DNA of 64,000 bases from Aurantiochytrium sp. KH105 (GCA_003116975.1 BGKB01000043.1:1-64000); one strand, 5' to 3'. Positions 53,577 to 63,618 are shown, counted from the first letter of the stretch. Translations and numbers: made by a program. Notes: generated from the letters alone by a model not told the origin.

Positions 53577-53712
53577 ATCGGATGGCGGAGTGAGACTGTA
53601 TTTCGCCCGAAAAATCATGCCCCCGGACACTTGTGATCGAATGGCGGAGCGACTGCATTTCGCCCGAGATATCATGCATCCAACAAACGATAGACGGCCC
53701 CCGGACACTTGA
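53577..53712. repeat. Duplicated segment overlapping the MCM8 3' end
   Basis: Two imperfect direct copies, about 53577-53634 and 53636-53712. Both contain ATGGCGGAG, then CATTTCGCCCGA or its variant TATTTCGCCCGA, then ATATCATG or its variant AAATCATG, and both end CCCCCGGACACTTG. The second copy has about 18 extra bases and carries the MCM8 stop codon (53672-53674) and last codons. Confidence 0.85.
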
Positions 53713-56386
53713 GAAGGTAACATTGCTGATTGAGCACTTCAATCAGCTCCTTGAAGTCGGGGATCTGATGCAAAATCTTGGCCTGTTGGGCCTCCGCCTT
53801 CATCTGCTCCACGGTGAAACGCGTTGACCCGCGCTGCCGTGCAACATTCTTGAGCTGCGCCACGAGCGCCTTGCAAAGCTTGGCCATGGACATGCCTCCA
53901 CTGCGTTGCAGGTCCACCACTCCAGAATCATCCGTAAAGGCATCCAGCAAGGATTCCTGCATGAGAGAGACAATGTCCTCCGCGTCCGCTTCCGTGACGA
54001 GGTCTCGCAACTCTAATCGTGCACGCGCCTGTGCAAGACGTACGAGCGACTCTAGTTGCCGCGTTGTGATGGGCGTTGACTCGCAGGAGCTCCCCTTCTC
54101 GCGCAGCTCCAAGTAAAATCCTTGCAAGACTCGGCACGCACCTAAACTCAGCTTGGGATGACAGTAATGCTTTGCGAATGCAAGGTACTTGCGGAGAAGC
54201 TCGGCCGGAAGAGGGTCCGTGCCCTCATAGGCCCGCACACGCTCATGCAAGAACGCTTGCACGGGCTGGGCTCGAGGCCGCGTTTGCTTTCGAGGCGGCG
54301 GTCGACCTCGCCGCACGCGTCGACGCTTGCTGGCTTGCGTTGCCGAAGACGAGGACGGCGTCCGCTGCGACGACCCTGCAACGCTATTGCCAGCCTCATT
54401 CTCATGTTGCAGGTGCATATCGACAACATATTCAGCAATATTGCCATCGTGGCGATCGTCCGGACGGTCCACCAAAATAAAGACCAGGTCAAAGCGAGAG
54501 AGCAATGGCGCGCTCATGCGCAAATTCTCCAGTACGGTACGATTTCGATTGTAACGGCCTCCTATTGGATTGGCTGCCGCGAGAATAGCCGTGCGCGCCG
54601 ACAATGTACATACAATTCCAGCCTTGGCTATCGAGATTGATTGCTGCTCCATTGTTTCGAGCAGTGCTGCCGAGTCGCATTGCATCTTATCAAATTCATC
54701 GATACAGCACACGCCACGATCGGCCAGCACCAACGCTCCAGCTTCCAAAGAGTGCTCGCCATTCTTATCCTTGGCCATCGTCACAGTGAGACCCGACTGC
54801 GATGCGGTGTTGCCACATACGTAGACGCCTCGAGGACTCACAGCAGCGGCAGCCTTGAGCATCTGACTTTTGCCCAAACCTGGATCACCGACAACAAGAA
54901 CATGAATGTCGCCCCGGATAGGTACAGAACTCTTTCGCCCGGCAACACCAGTTCCGCCCGCAAGACCCAGCAAAAGCCCAAACTTGACGTGCTCCTGTCC
55001 CAAAATGAGTGGACACAGACTATGCACCAGAAAGGAGTAGTCGAACTTTTCGGAAACCAGCTGGATCATGGCATAGTCCTTTTCGGTCAGGTTGGCAACA
55101 ATGTCATTCTTTTGCTTGGTGTCCTCTCCTCCGGCCATCACGTGCGGGGCTCGTTGAGTGCTTGCTGCTTCTTGACTTGTCAACCCTTGGCCTGCGCCAA
55201 GGTTCCGGGCCCGAATTTCACGCAAGAAGTCCAAAGCACTGTCCTGCGTCGAAGCTAGCCCGGGCAACGACCGCTGACTTGCGCCTTGAGATGGAGGTTT
55301 CAGTGGTGCCTTTCGCACTGGCGATTGTGACGGCGACTGCTCTTGAGCCCCTCTGTGGGTTGGAGACTGAGACTGTGACTGAGACTGGTTCTGCGCTTCA
55401 ACCCGAGCGCCCTGAGGCCGACTTGCAACGAGCGACTTGGTCTCAATCGAGTTCGCTTCGAGAATGAGAATGAGCAGGCTAGCCTCGCGATTCTTTCCCT
55501 TGGCGCGGGACCCCTTGCCGGTGAGACTCTCCGCATTCAAGGCCTTGACAATTCCGCAAATCGTGACCACATCGCCAGGAACAACGAGATCAACAAGATC
55601 CTCTGTTAGTTCCACGTCAATCGTGCGCGGCACGGCGCCGCCATTTGCAGTAGGATTAGCCGCCTCATCCGCTTCTTGCAAACGGACCAATTGAAAATCC
55701 ACCGTCACCGCAGACGCCTTGTCGGCCTTGAACACCTTGCCTTTGCAGTCTGCATTCTCGCAGTGTGTTGGCGGCGCAAATTTGCCGTCTGGCATGCTCT
55801 TGCAAATACTTTCCCCGCACTTTGGACATGCAAAATCCATTCGCTTCACCATTGGACGCACGCCCGACACGCGCACGACCGTGCCTCGCACAGCGACAAA
55901 CTTGCCCAAGTGGCTTGATTTGAGCGAACGAATGCTCGTGAGGGGTCTGTACGCCACAAAACGTGCGCTGATCCGGGTCAGCACAGGATTGAGTCCGTTG
56001 TCCGCCGATTGAAGTGCTCGCATGGAGCAAATCGCCAAGCCGAGGCAACTCAACGTCATTCTTGCGTTTGAACGGAGCGAAGCTGCAAACTTGGCAAGTG
56101 GGTCTGGTTCCGTGAGCAGGGAGCAGAATTGACGGAAATCAAAGACCACTTGTGTCGCCTTTTCCAGGTCGACGCCTTCGAGCAGCCCGGCGCCCTTGCC
56201 GGTTCCAGGCTTGAGGAAGGCCCGGAATAGCTTGACCGCACGAACCCACGCGTGCTCAGGATCAAAGTCATCAAAGGGAAAGAAGAGCTCCCAGTTCTCC
56301 TTAACCAACGCTTCTTCTTCGTTTAGTGCTCGTCCTCCATCGCGTCCTGCACCGCCGCCGCACTCGTCGTCTTCGTCGATCGCCAT
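53672..56386 (-). CDS. MCM8: MCM8 DNA helicase
   Basis: AAA+ helicase subunit that works with MCM9 in homologous recombination and crosslink repair, outside the MCM2-7 replicative ring. Predicted 904 residues from the first ATG (MAIDEDD). An N-terminal OB region carries a C4 zinc motif, CPKCGESIC...CENADC (about 187-213). A Gln/Ser-Pro-rich insertion follows at about 330-420. The ATPase core has Walker A GDPGLGKS (about 498-505), RGVCCIDEFDKM Walker B (about 559) and the arginine finger in LLSRFDLVF (about 628). GVYVCGNTASQSGLTVT, ALLETMEQQSISIAKAGIVC and AANPIGGRYN are closest to MCM8 among MCM paralogues. A basic, probably nuclear-targeting insertion lies at about 690-715, and a winged-helix-like end follows. 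All catalytic motifs are intact. No MCM9 is present in the window. Confidence 0.95.
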   Translation of the reverse strand: MAIDEDDECGGGAGRDGGRALNEEEALVKENWELFFPFDDFDPEHAWVRAVKLFRAFLKPGTGKGAGLLEGVDLEKATQVVFDFRQFCSLLTEPDPLAKFAASLRSNARMTLSCLGLAICSMRALQSADNGLNPVLTRISARFVAYRPLTSIRSLKSSHLGKFVAVRGTVVRVSGVRPMVKRMDFACPKCGESICKSMPDGKFAPPTHCENADCKGKVFKADKASAVTVDFQLVRLQEADEAANPTANGGAVPRTIDVELTEDLVDLVVPGDVVTICGIVKALNAESLTGKGSRAKGKNREASLLILILEANSIETKSLVASRPQGARVEAQNQSQSQSQSPTHRGAQEQSPSQSPVRKAPLKPPSQGASQRSLPGLASTQDSALDFLREIRARNLGAGQGLTSQEAASTQRAPHVMAGGEDTKQKNDIVANLTEKDYAMIQLVSEKFDYSFLVHSLCPLILGQEHVKFGLLLGLAGGTGVAGRKSSVPIRGDIHVLVVGDPGLGKSQMLKAAAAVSPRGVYVCGNTASQSGLTVTMAKDKNGEHSLEAGALVLADRGVCCIDEFDKMQCDSAALLETMEQQSISIAKAGIVCTLSARTAILAAANPIGGRYNRNRTVLENLRMSAPLLSRFDLVFILVDRPDDRHDGNIAEYVVDMHLQHENEAGNSVAGSSQRTPSSSSATQASKRRRVRRGRPPPRKQTRPRAQPVQAFLHERVRAYEGTDPLPAELLRKYLAFAKHYCHPKLSLGACRVLQGFYLELREKGSSCESTPITTRQLESLVRLAQARARLELRDLVTEADAEDIVSLMQESLLDAFTDDSGVVDLQRSGGMSMAKLCKALVAQLKNVARQRGSTRFTVEQMKAEAQQAKILHQIPDFKELIEVLNQQCYLLKCPGAVYRLLDA

Positions 56387-56910
56387 CACCGCGGATCCGC
56401 CAGGAGATCGCGGATGGTTGGGGGTAGTGGGCCTTCGGAACTAATCCTAGCTAGCACGCGCGCAGCACGCAAACGCACGCGCGCAAGACCGCCGAGACGG
56501 CACCCTTCTCCCTCGCCAACTGTCGCTCGCCCGTCCGCACCCAAAGGCTTTGTTTGGCGCGCAAGGCCGAGCCGGCGGCACGGCTCCGTCTTAACCGTAA
56601 TTACTCGCCTACGACTTTGCATTCCTTGTGACGATTCCTCGACAACGAAAAGAAAAAAGAAGGGCACATCAAGCCTGCCTCAAGCTCATGCAAAGCCCTT
56701 CGAAGAATTGCCGCAAGTGCCAACAACAATATGGAAAGACTTGGACAAGAGCAGGCGCATGCAGATCGCGCAAGTGTCGAGTACATTCACGGCAGGCGCG
56801 TGGAATCGCTTCACCAAAACAGAAAGCGAGAAAAGCAGATAACTCTCGCGTTATAAAAGCTAGAGCAAAACAAAGCAAAGCCAAATCTAAATTAGAAAAC
56901 AAAGTCAAAG
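56387..56910. other. Intergenic, MCM8 start to URI1 stop
   Basis: About 525 bp between two minus-strand genes. Short basic frames on the plus strand (for example 56414-56842) match no known family. Confidence 0.5.
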
Positions 56911-58106
56911 TCAAGTAGATTTGCCCGCTGCGAGATTCTTCTTGAATAGGGAAACCCGTTTCGGCTTTGCAGCAGACTCCGCGGAAGGCGCCGATCCCGA
57001 TGCTGTAGACGAAGAAGGGGCTCTAGGCGGCTCCAAAGACCCAGTCTCGCGCTCCATCACATGGCCCGAAAATGCAGAACTGCCCACGACTCCTCCACTG
57101 CCAGGGACGGCTGCCGCTTTACGCGCCATCTCGTCCGCCGCTTCGGATTTTGAAGACCTCCCACTTGCAGCCATGGGCGCTTCTTGCGGGGCGCCGCGGC
57201 CCTGGTTCAGAAAGTTGGCGTAAAATTCATCCATGGACATTTCTGCCTCGGCACGCTCGCGCTGCTCTTGAGCGTCCAAGGCAGCTTCAGCAGCAGCGAT
57301 CGCTTCCGGATCATTTTCCTCTTCGAGCTTGGCAAATTGATCCCAAATGGCTCGAGACTTTGCGCGTTCTTCCTCGGTCAGAGCACGTGGAGCTGAGCTC
57401 GTTGATGGCACTGCTTCGCGCGAAAGTGCTTCAGCCTCTTCGAGCGTTTCGCGCAACTCGACGAATCCGTTCGCATCCTCTTTCATAGAGTTGCCGCCAC
57501 GCGGCGCTTGCCTTTGCTGTGGTTGGCCCGATGATTTCATTGGTTCACTAGAAAATTTTCTGGGTTCACCCGATGCGGCAAGAGTCCCTCGCTGCGTACT
57601 GGACTTACCACCGCCATTTTGTGCGGCGAGGGCAGCTTTGACTTGCCGAATATCTGCCTGCACTGTTGCTTTACGACGTTCCAGCACCCCGCAAGCCTGA
57701 AAAGCAGACTGTTTGGCGAAAAGCCCGCCACCAAGATTCACGATGACTTCGTTGGTGCAGTCCAAAGTTCCACGCGTAAAAGCTAGCTGCGTCAAGGTCA
57801 AATCGTCACCATTTTCAAGAAGAGCTTGTTAGTTAGCCAGTTCCTTCATCTCTAGCAACAAGAGCGCCATGGCAGCAGCAGCAAGAGTCTGTCCATGCCA
57901 GAAAATAACGCGAAGAAACCTACCTTGCCGACCGGCACGGTCACCCTGTGCTTGAGGCTTTGCGGCAGCGACGTCAGAGTGGCCTGTACAGCCTCCAGGT
58001 CCGAGTACAGCGCAACGAGCTCCTGCGCCTTGTCCTCGAGCGCCTGCGCGCTGTATCGCGACGCCAGCGAAGAAGCCGACGATGACGCCGCCGTTGCTTG
58101 TGCCAT
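56911..58106 (-). CDS. URI1-like unconventional prefoldin, spliced
   Basis: URI is an alpha-type prefoldin of the R2TP/prefoldin-like complex that helps assemble RNA polymerases and binds RPB5. Exon 1 is 58106-57924 (61 codons). The intron is 57923-57787 (137 bp, GTAGGT...GACGCAG). Exon 2 is 57786-56911. The product is 352 residues. Joining gives HRVTVPVGK-LAFTRGTLDCTNEVIVNLG, the continuous prefoldin-alpha hairpin core split exactly at the intron. The helix SDLEAVQATLTSLPQSL precedes it and ERRKATVQADIRQVKAAL follows. The C-terminal two-thirds is disordered. It ends with AFSGHVMERE, then a Ser-rich linker and PKRVSLFK, the conserved C-terminal signature of URI proteins. Likely cytosolic and nuclear. 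Confidence 0.88.
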
Positions 58107-58711
58107 GGCGACGCGTGCTTCGGCCTCGCGAGGGCCTCCCCAATTCAGCCTGCGTGCGCACGCGCACGCGCCGTATCGCCTTTCTCGAACTGGGCTCTGC
58201 GTCGTCTCCAGCTCGGGTCGAGTCGAGCCACTGCTTTTATTATTTTATACCCCAAAAAAAGCTTTTCATCGCTTTTCGCTTTCCAAAATGGGAACACGGG
58301 TGCACACCTTGGGTACGCGAACGCACGAATCCGCGACCCACGACGTTGCAACGTGGGTCGAGTCTTGAAAAGGAAATCAGGAGAATGGACAGCGAGACCG
58401 CCGTGCCTCCCTGCGCCATGGCTGCCAAGACGAGAATGGATTAGAGGCTTCGCTCCAGCTGCTTGCTCTCTTGCTTACGTGCTTGCTGTCGTTTCACGTG
58501 AACAGTGCGCAGCTTGCAGCGCGGAAGCAGAGCAAAGCAAAGAAAGGAAGCAAAACCTCAAGCGGCTTGGTCTTGCGGACGGACTCTGAGCAACGCGCAC
58601 AAGGGCAAGAAAAGAGAAATAGGACCAAGAGGAGAGAGGGAAGAAAAGAATACTCGCGCTCTGCTGTTTGGCACGTGGTGGCCTTGCGTAGGACGCCTTA
58701 CATTTATCACG
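58107..58711. other. Divergent promoter region, URI1 and Sec14-GOLD
   Basis: About 600 bp between two divergent ATGs, with A/T-rich sequence at 58230-58290. No supportable gene. It presumably contains both promoters. Confidence 0.55.
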
Positions 58712-60235
58712 ATGGCGTCCTTCTTGCGACGTGGACCCAAGTCCCCCAAAGCTGCGGAAAGTCAAGAGGCCTTCACCTCCGGCAACCTTGGCTTGACTGT
58801 AGATGTCACCCCCAAGAATGGTCTGGCGCCGGCCAAGCAACAAGCGAGCGACGCCCTTTGCCTCAGTACGGTGGAGATTGAGTCCAAGGACAGCTTCGCA
58901 GATCTCCTGTCCCCGATGACGCCGTCGGCTCTGTCCCCTTCTTCGAGACGGTCAAAGTCGCGCTCTCGCTGGACAAAGCCCGAACGCGAAGCGCTGCAGT
59001 CGCTGGACTTTTTCAACGAGACGCAGCGCAAAGCCCTCGAAGAAATGCGAGAAAACTGTGCGAGCGATCTAGCGGCTGCCGGCTTGTCCATCGATGAAGG
59101 AGACGAAGCCGACATCGTCAATCTTCGCATGCTCCGCTTTCTGCGCGGACACAAGTTTGATATGAAGACAGCGTGTCAAATGTACACGGACATGGTGGCA
59201 TGGCGCAAGGCCGAAAGCATTGACGCAATCCGCGAAGAAATCAAGCAAAGCGAGCTTCGCCCCGCAGACTTTCCGCATCATGGCAGAATTGTTCGCTTCC
59301 TTCCTGTGCATCATGACCATGGCTTTGATCTCCAAGGGAGGCCCATTCAGATCGAGCTTCTCGGTCGCATTGACACCAAAAAGCTTCTCAGTAGCTTCAA
59401 TGAGAAGGAGTTTCTCCGCCACCACATTTACTCGATGGAATACACTTCAATGAAGATCGAGCGCTTGTCACAAGAGCGTCAAACTCTCGTTCGCACCGTG
59501 CTCATCTTCGACCTCGCCGGTCTCGGAATGAGCCACATGCACAAGCCAGCCATGGATCTCCTTCAAAAGGCACTAAAAATCACGCAGGACTACTACCCGG
59601 AGTCTATGCACTGTTGCTACATCATCAACGCGCCAAAGGTTTTCTCCGTCCTTTGGCAGGTCATCAAACCGCTGTTGGCGGAGCGCACTGTACGCAAGAT
59701 TCAAGTTCTTGGCAGCTCGTACACGAGCGAGCTCCTCAAGAGTATCCCACCCGATAGCATTCCAACCTCTCTCGGTGGAGCCCGCGCCGACGAGTGGCCC
59801 CTTGTATTCGACAAAGCCGAAGCGTCTCGCGTCAATGACGACTACGAGACACTTACGCTAGCCAAAGGAGAATCTCGGACCCTCAAGATTCTCGTAGCCA
59901 GCGACTCGTACGTTGCTTGGGGATTCTACGTTCACGCTGGCGACATTTCCTTTGCATGTGCGTTCAAGGAACACGCGTCATCATCACAAGACAAGAAGGA
60001 TTCTGCGTCCGCCAGAACCCAGAGCGAGCACAATGGCAAGCACGAATCGCTTGGAAATTCCTTCGATGCGCCGCGTCCGGGTACCTTGCTTCTCACCTTT
60101 GACAACTCATCGTCGTGGATAAAGGGCAAGACGATTTCGTACTACGTCTGTGTGGCACCAAGAGCTGTACGACACGAGCTCGATAGTCCTCGCAACGGTC
60201 GTCTTCGTCAGTTCTTTACCGACTCGATCAACTAA
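58712..60235 (+). CDS. Sec14-like CRAL-TRIO protein with GOLD domain
   Basis: Lipid-transfer or lipid-sensing protein of the Sec14 family, likely at Golgi or endosomal membranes. The ATG chosen (MASFLRRG) gives 507 residues. A Ser-rich N-terminus (about 1-85) precedes the CRAL-TRIO N helices (about 95-165, with IVNLRMLRFLRGHKFDMKTACQMY). The lipid-binding domain (about 175-350) shows LQGRPIQIELLGRID, TVLIFDLAGLGM, ITQDYYPESMHCCYIINAPKVFSVLWQVIKPLL and VLGSSYTSELLKSIPPDSIPTSLGG, all typical. A C-terminal GOLD beta-sandwich (about 365-500) has VAWGFYVHAGDISFACAF and ISYYVCVAP, interrupted by a Ser/Lys/His-rich loop. Architecture matches plant patellins and animal SEC14L proteins. Ligand not predictable. 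Confidence 0.93.
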   Translation: MASFLRRGPKSPKAAESQEAFTSGNLGLTVDVTPKNGLAPAKQQASDALCLSTVEIESKDSFADLLSPMTPSALSPSSRRSKSRSRWTKPEREALQSLDFFNETQRKALEEMRENCASDLAAAGLSIDEGDEADIVNLRMLRFLRGHKFDMKTACQMYTDMVAWRKAESIDAIREEIKQSELRPADFPHHGRIVRFLPVHHDHGFDLQGRPIQIELLGRIDTKKLLSSFNEKEFLRHHIYSMEYTSMKIERLSQERQTLVRTVLIFDLAGLGMSHMHKPAMDLLQKALKITQDYYPESMHCCYIINAPKVFSVLWQVIKPLLAERTVRKIQVLGSSYTSELLKSIPPDSIPTSLGGARADEWPLVFDKAEASRVNDDYETLTLAKGESRTLKILVASDSYVAWGFYVHAGDISFACAFKEHASSSQDKKDSASARTQSEHNGKHESLGNSFDAPRPGTLLLTFDNSSSWIKGKTISYYVCVAPRAVRHELDSPRNGRLRQFFTDSIN

Positions 60236-60522
60236 CAAGAGAAAAGGGGGGTCAAGAAAGAAAGAAAATGCGCGCTTTCCAATGGTGATGGTCAAAGGAG
60301 ACCAACAGAAAAATGTCTAGAGGCTGTTTTGGTGAAAGCTTGTCTCGTAGAGGTGACTTTCTAAACTGTCTTGTGCAAAGATCTAATCGAATCAGAAATC
60401 TTGACGCAATTTGTGAACATCGAGATCGTTCTTCGCCGCTTGAAACGACCCTAAAAAGACATGAACCATCTTTTTCCTACGGACGCAACATTTCGCACCA
60501 GCATCTTTTTTGAACAAAGAAG

Positions 60523-62865
60523 TCAATGAGCTGTCAATGACTGCTGGGCGAGGGCACGATTGAGCTCGGCAATCTTTGTGCTCATGACTTGCTCATGATC
60601 GTGCGTAATGCGCATGATGCGTTCGCTGGCTTTGGCACGTTCGTGTCCAAAACGCTGGTCCAAACGCCTCCGCTCCTTTTCTGATTTGGTCTTTTTCACG
60701 AGCGACTCGCGTCTTCGCTCGTTGGCTTGCTCCTCCTCAAGAATGCTAAGCAAATGCATATTCTGTTTCCGCTTGAGCGCCTTGATCTCCTCTTCAATTC
60801 GAGCGCGAGGATCTGACGGAGGCTTGGGAGCCGCAGACTTTTTCGTCTTCTTTTTCTTCGCCAAAGGCGAGGGCGATCGTTTCGACGCGCGCCATGCCTG
60901 GGAGGTCTGCTGCGAGTGAGACTTTCCTTTGCCCTGGGGATAGTCTGTGTTCGGAGCCCTTGGGTTTCGCTGCTGCTGCGTCAAAGGCGCAGCACCATCG
61001 CCTTCATCGATTCTCGACATATCCGCATCGAGGTTGTCAGACTGGCGTCCCGCACTAAGAAGTGAATCTTCGGAACGTTGAGAAGTATTCTGGCTCGCTG
61101 CAGCTTTTCGAGGTGCTGCAGGTGCACTCCGAGCGGCAGCCGAGGCTGGCCTCTTGCTTTGCCGTGGCACAGTCGTCAACGCGTTCTTGCTGCGATGAGT
61201 AGGCGTTCGCGAGGAGTGCACCTGCGGCAGCGAGGTAGGCGACGGCGTGCTGGCAAGACCGAGGTCCATGCCGCGCAACTCTTTGGGCAAGACGAGCTTC
61301 CCCGTGGCCCGCATGAGATCAAAGGTCTTGACGATCTCCTTTTTTTGCTTGTCGGCCTCAATACGCTGTTGTTTGCGCATGACAATAAGTTTCTCTCGCT
61401 GTTCTCGAATCTGGGCGGCCCGCTCGCCCTCGCGCTGAATCTTGTCCATGATTCGTTTGCGCTTGTGCTCCTCCATACGCCGTTTTCGCTCGATAAGCTC
61501 GACACGGTCCTGCTCGCGAAGTCGGGCGAGTTCTTCCTGAACTGCATTTGTAGTTTTCTCCCGTGCCTTGCGTCGAGCCACGGCGGCCTCTTTTTGCTGC
61601 CGCTTTCGGAAAATAGCATTGCACTTGGCTCGCTGTGCGTTCATCATTTGCTGGTAGGCGCGGCGGCGCGCATCGTCCCGCTCTCGAGACTCGCGAGCTT
61701 TTTGGCGGTTCTGGAATTCCTCATCCATTTTGCGACGCAAAAGGCGCTGAGCGGTTTGTTTTTCGAGGTCTTCGGCCCTTTGCCGCCGCTCCTCAGCGTG
61801 CTGCTCCATCTGCTGTCGTGTGCGCTCGATAAGAGCAGCCTTTTCGGCAGCACGATCCTGCGCTTCTTGGCGTTCTTGCTCCCGTCTGTTCTGAAAGGCC
61901 TCTTGTCTGGCTTCCGCGGATTTCTGCTTGCGCGCGTAGTCCTCGCGCTGTTCTTCAAGAATGCGTTCTTGGTTTTGCATGGCGGTTTTCACGCGCTGTG
62001 TCTGCTCCATTCGTTTGAGCTCGTTTTCATGCGCGAGAGCTGCCCGTTTGGCTTCGAGGGCGGCTTGGCGCTCTCGTTGCTTTCGGTCCATGTTCTTCTT
62101 CTTTTGCAAGAGCTCCTGTTGCTGCGCTTCGAAAATCTTGCGTGTTGCTTCCATCCGTCTTCGCTGTCGCTCGGCTTGCACCTCCTCACGTCGCCGAGCG
62201 TCTCGCCGTCGCTGAATTTCCTGCTGTTGCTCAAGTTCTGCCTGCAGTTTGGCCGCCTTGGCTTCTTTGGCAATAAGAATTCGCCGCTGCTTTTCCTCCT
62301 CGCGCTCACGTTCGAGCTTTTCTTGGTCCTTTTTGGCGCGACGCGCCTCGTCTTCGGCTTGTCGCTGACGTTTGAGCCGCTCCTTTTCACGTTTTGCAGC
62401 TGCTTCGCGCTCCATTTTGGCCTCATTTTCTTTGTGTTGCTGCGCCATGCGCATTTCGTATGCAAGCAGTTGTTGGATGTCCTGCTTTTGCCGCTCTTTG
62501 AGCCGCTCGAGCTGTGCTTGCTCTTTCCGCAGCAAGGCTGCGTCCCGCACGTCAGCGTCTTCTTCTTCGGCGGCCCCTGCGCGCTGCACGAGCTCTTGAG
62601 CGCGTACGCGCATCGCCTCCTCATGAATGATTTTTTCGTGCTCTTCCAACACAATGCGGATTTTCTCGCGTCGCTTTCGGACAAAGTGCTCATAGCGAAC
62701 CTCTTGCACGGCCGCCTCGAGGCCCTCCTCGGCAAATGATGCAAGACTTCTCCATTCGAGCTCCTCGGGCAACAGACCTGCGCGTGCGCACGCTTCAAGG
62801 GTCGTGTCGCCCTTCAAATCCAGCATCGGCGCATCGTCGAGCGCAGCGCTCGAGTGCTCTGTCAT
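60523..62865 (-). CDS. Long coiled-coil protein, Glu/Gln/Arg-rich
   Basis: Predicted 780 residues from the first ATG (MTEHSS); the upstream in-frame codon is TTG. After an acidic head (about 1-50), residues about 60-560 are an almost continuous charged coiled coil rich in Glu, Gln, Arg and Lys, resembling trichohyalin/plectin-homology-type proteins of cilia and basal bodies. Then come FDLMRATGKLVLPKELRGMDLG, a possible short conserved motif, a disordered Ser/Pro/Thr linker (about 565-680), a basic KKKKTKKS patch, and a second short coiled coil (about 690-775). No enzymatic motif. A ciliary or cytoskeletal role is inference from composition. The long plus-strand frame opposite it is the antisense shadow of the Glu/Arg-rich coil. 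Confidence 0.85.
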   Translation of the reverse strand: MTEHSSAALDDAPMLDLKGDTTLEACARAGLLPEELEWRSLASFAEEGLEAAVQEVRYEHFVRKRREKIRIVLEEHEKIIHEEAMRVRAQELVQRAGAAEEEDADVRDAALLRKEQAQLERLKERQKQDIQQLLAYEMRMAQQHKENEAKMEREAAAKREKERLKRQRQAEDEARRAKKDQEKLEREREEEKQRRILIAKEAKAAKLQAELEQQQEIQRRRDARRREEVQAERQRRRMEATRKIFEAQQQELLQKKKNMDRKQRERQAALEAKRAALAHENELKRMEQTQRVKTAMQNQERILEEQREDYARKQKSAEARQEAFQNRREQERQEAQDRAAEKAALIERTRQQMEQHAEERRQRAEDLEKQTAQRLLRRKMDEEFQNRQKARESRERDDARRRAYQQMMNAQRAKCNAIFRKRQQKEAAVARRKAREKTTNAVQEELARLREQDRVELIERKRRMEEHKRKRIMDKIQREGERAAQIREQREKLIVMRKQQRIEADKQKKEIVKTFDLMRATGKLVLPKELRGMDLGLASTPSPTSLPQVHSSRTPTHRSKNALTTVPRQSKRPASAAARSAPAAPRKAAASQNTSQRSEDSLLSAGRQSDNLDADMSRIDEGDGAAPLTQQQRNPRAPNTDYPQGKGKSHSQQTSQAWRASKRSPSPLAKKKKTKKSAAPKPPSDPRARIEEEIKALKRKQNMHLLSILEEEQANERRRESLVKKTKSEKERRRLDQRFGHERAKASERIMRITHDHEQVMSTKIAELNRALAQQSLTAH

Positions 62866-63618
62866 TTCTGCTCGCGAGCTGCTGCGCAATAATGGCCTCT
62901 TCGACGGACGATACTCCTCGCGAGCTGCTGCGCAATAATGGCCTCTACGACGGACGATACTCCTCGCGAGCTGCTGCGCAATAATGGCCTCTACGACGGA
63001 CGATACTCCTCGCTCGCAGAGAGGGCGAGCGCGACTCGATCAAGCAATGCTTCTCGCGCAGGCCTGCGGTCGTGAATTGCTCGGCTGCCACAGCCACGCG
63101 CTCGTCCGTGTGCCAAAGCCAGGCTGCCCGACCTTTTTGCACGAGAATAAAATTGACAGGTCGACCAATCGAACGATAGGTTCTACTCAAGCAGATTTCA
63201 TTCAATCAGCTTGTGTTTCTTCGCCTGCCTCTGTGCCTAGTAGAATGCACGTTCGCCCTCAAGCTGCCTTTTCTTTCACGCTTGCTTGTTCAAAAACAAA
63301 ACATCAGCCAGTTCAAAGTTCCTACAGACCGCGCGCGTGCCATGGTACACACCGCCCTTCACAAGGGGCGGCATCTTTACTCGCATGTCAATGTGGTGGT
63401 ACGAACTCTATTTGTCTCCGGACCCGAGACGCTCTCAATCTCGGACTTGGACTCGGAACTTCGGAAAGCCTCCCGTAACGGATCTTCTCCTTAGTGCACA
63501 CCTTCGACGCGGGGACCCCTTGCGAGGACCCCATCTCTTACTCGAGAGTGGTGGGCTTGCGCTTGGCTTGCTTGGTCTGGCAGAGCCAGAAGAAAAAGCC
63601 AAGACACACTGCGCGACC
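62866..63618. other. Divergent intergenic region, coiled-coil gene to GPN2-like gene
   Basis: About 750 bp containing the 46-bp triplication next to the coiled-coil start. A plus-strand frame beginning at the ATG in the second repeat copy (62938) reads about 40 codons before a stop. Another, ending at 63494, includes [22 protein letters not shown], which looks coding but is unrecognised. Confidence 0.55.
62871..63008. repeat. 46-bp tandem repeat, three copies
   Basis: Units start at 62871, 62917 and 62963. The second and third are identical and the first differs by one base. The array begins 6 bp upstream of the coiled-coil gene ATG. Each unit contains an ATG on the plus strand. Because 46 is not a multiple of 3, each copy shifts frame. 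Confidence 0.97.

Larger units (their letters stand above)
43353..53671. other. Gene-poor, repeat-bearing 10-kb region
   Basis: No gene I can support. 43353-44550 is balanced in composition, with short frames only. 44800-46300 is microsatellite-rich (GAGAC, GTCGA/GCCGA, CTG, GGCA). At 46640-47040 a TATAAAAG box (about 46681) precedes a short frame from ATG 46750 to 47034 (about 94 codons, basic C-terminus, unrecognised). 47500-48200 is GC-rich, with a 12-bp repeat. 48500-51590 has four G or C homopolymers of 10-14 bases. 52800-53300 is GC-rich and Arg/Ala-coding in most frames. A minus frame starting at 49637 reads plausibly for about 45 codons but matches nothing I know. Confidence 0.6.

Noticed and set aside
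61078-62739. 553-codon plus-strand open frame opposite the coiled-coil gene
   Set aside because: It is the antisense of a Glu/Arg/Gln-rich coiled coil, which automatically gives a Leu/Phe/Ser-rich open frame. No motif, and the minus-strand frame is clearly the coding one.
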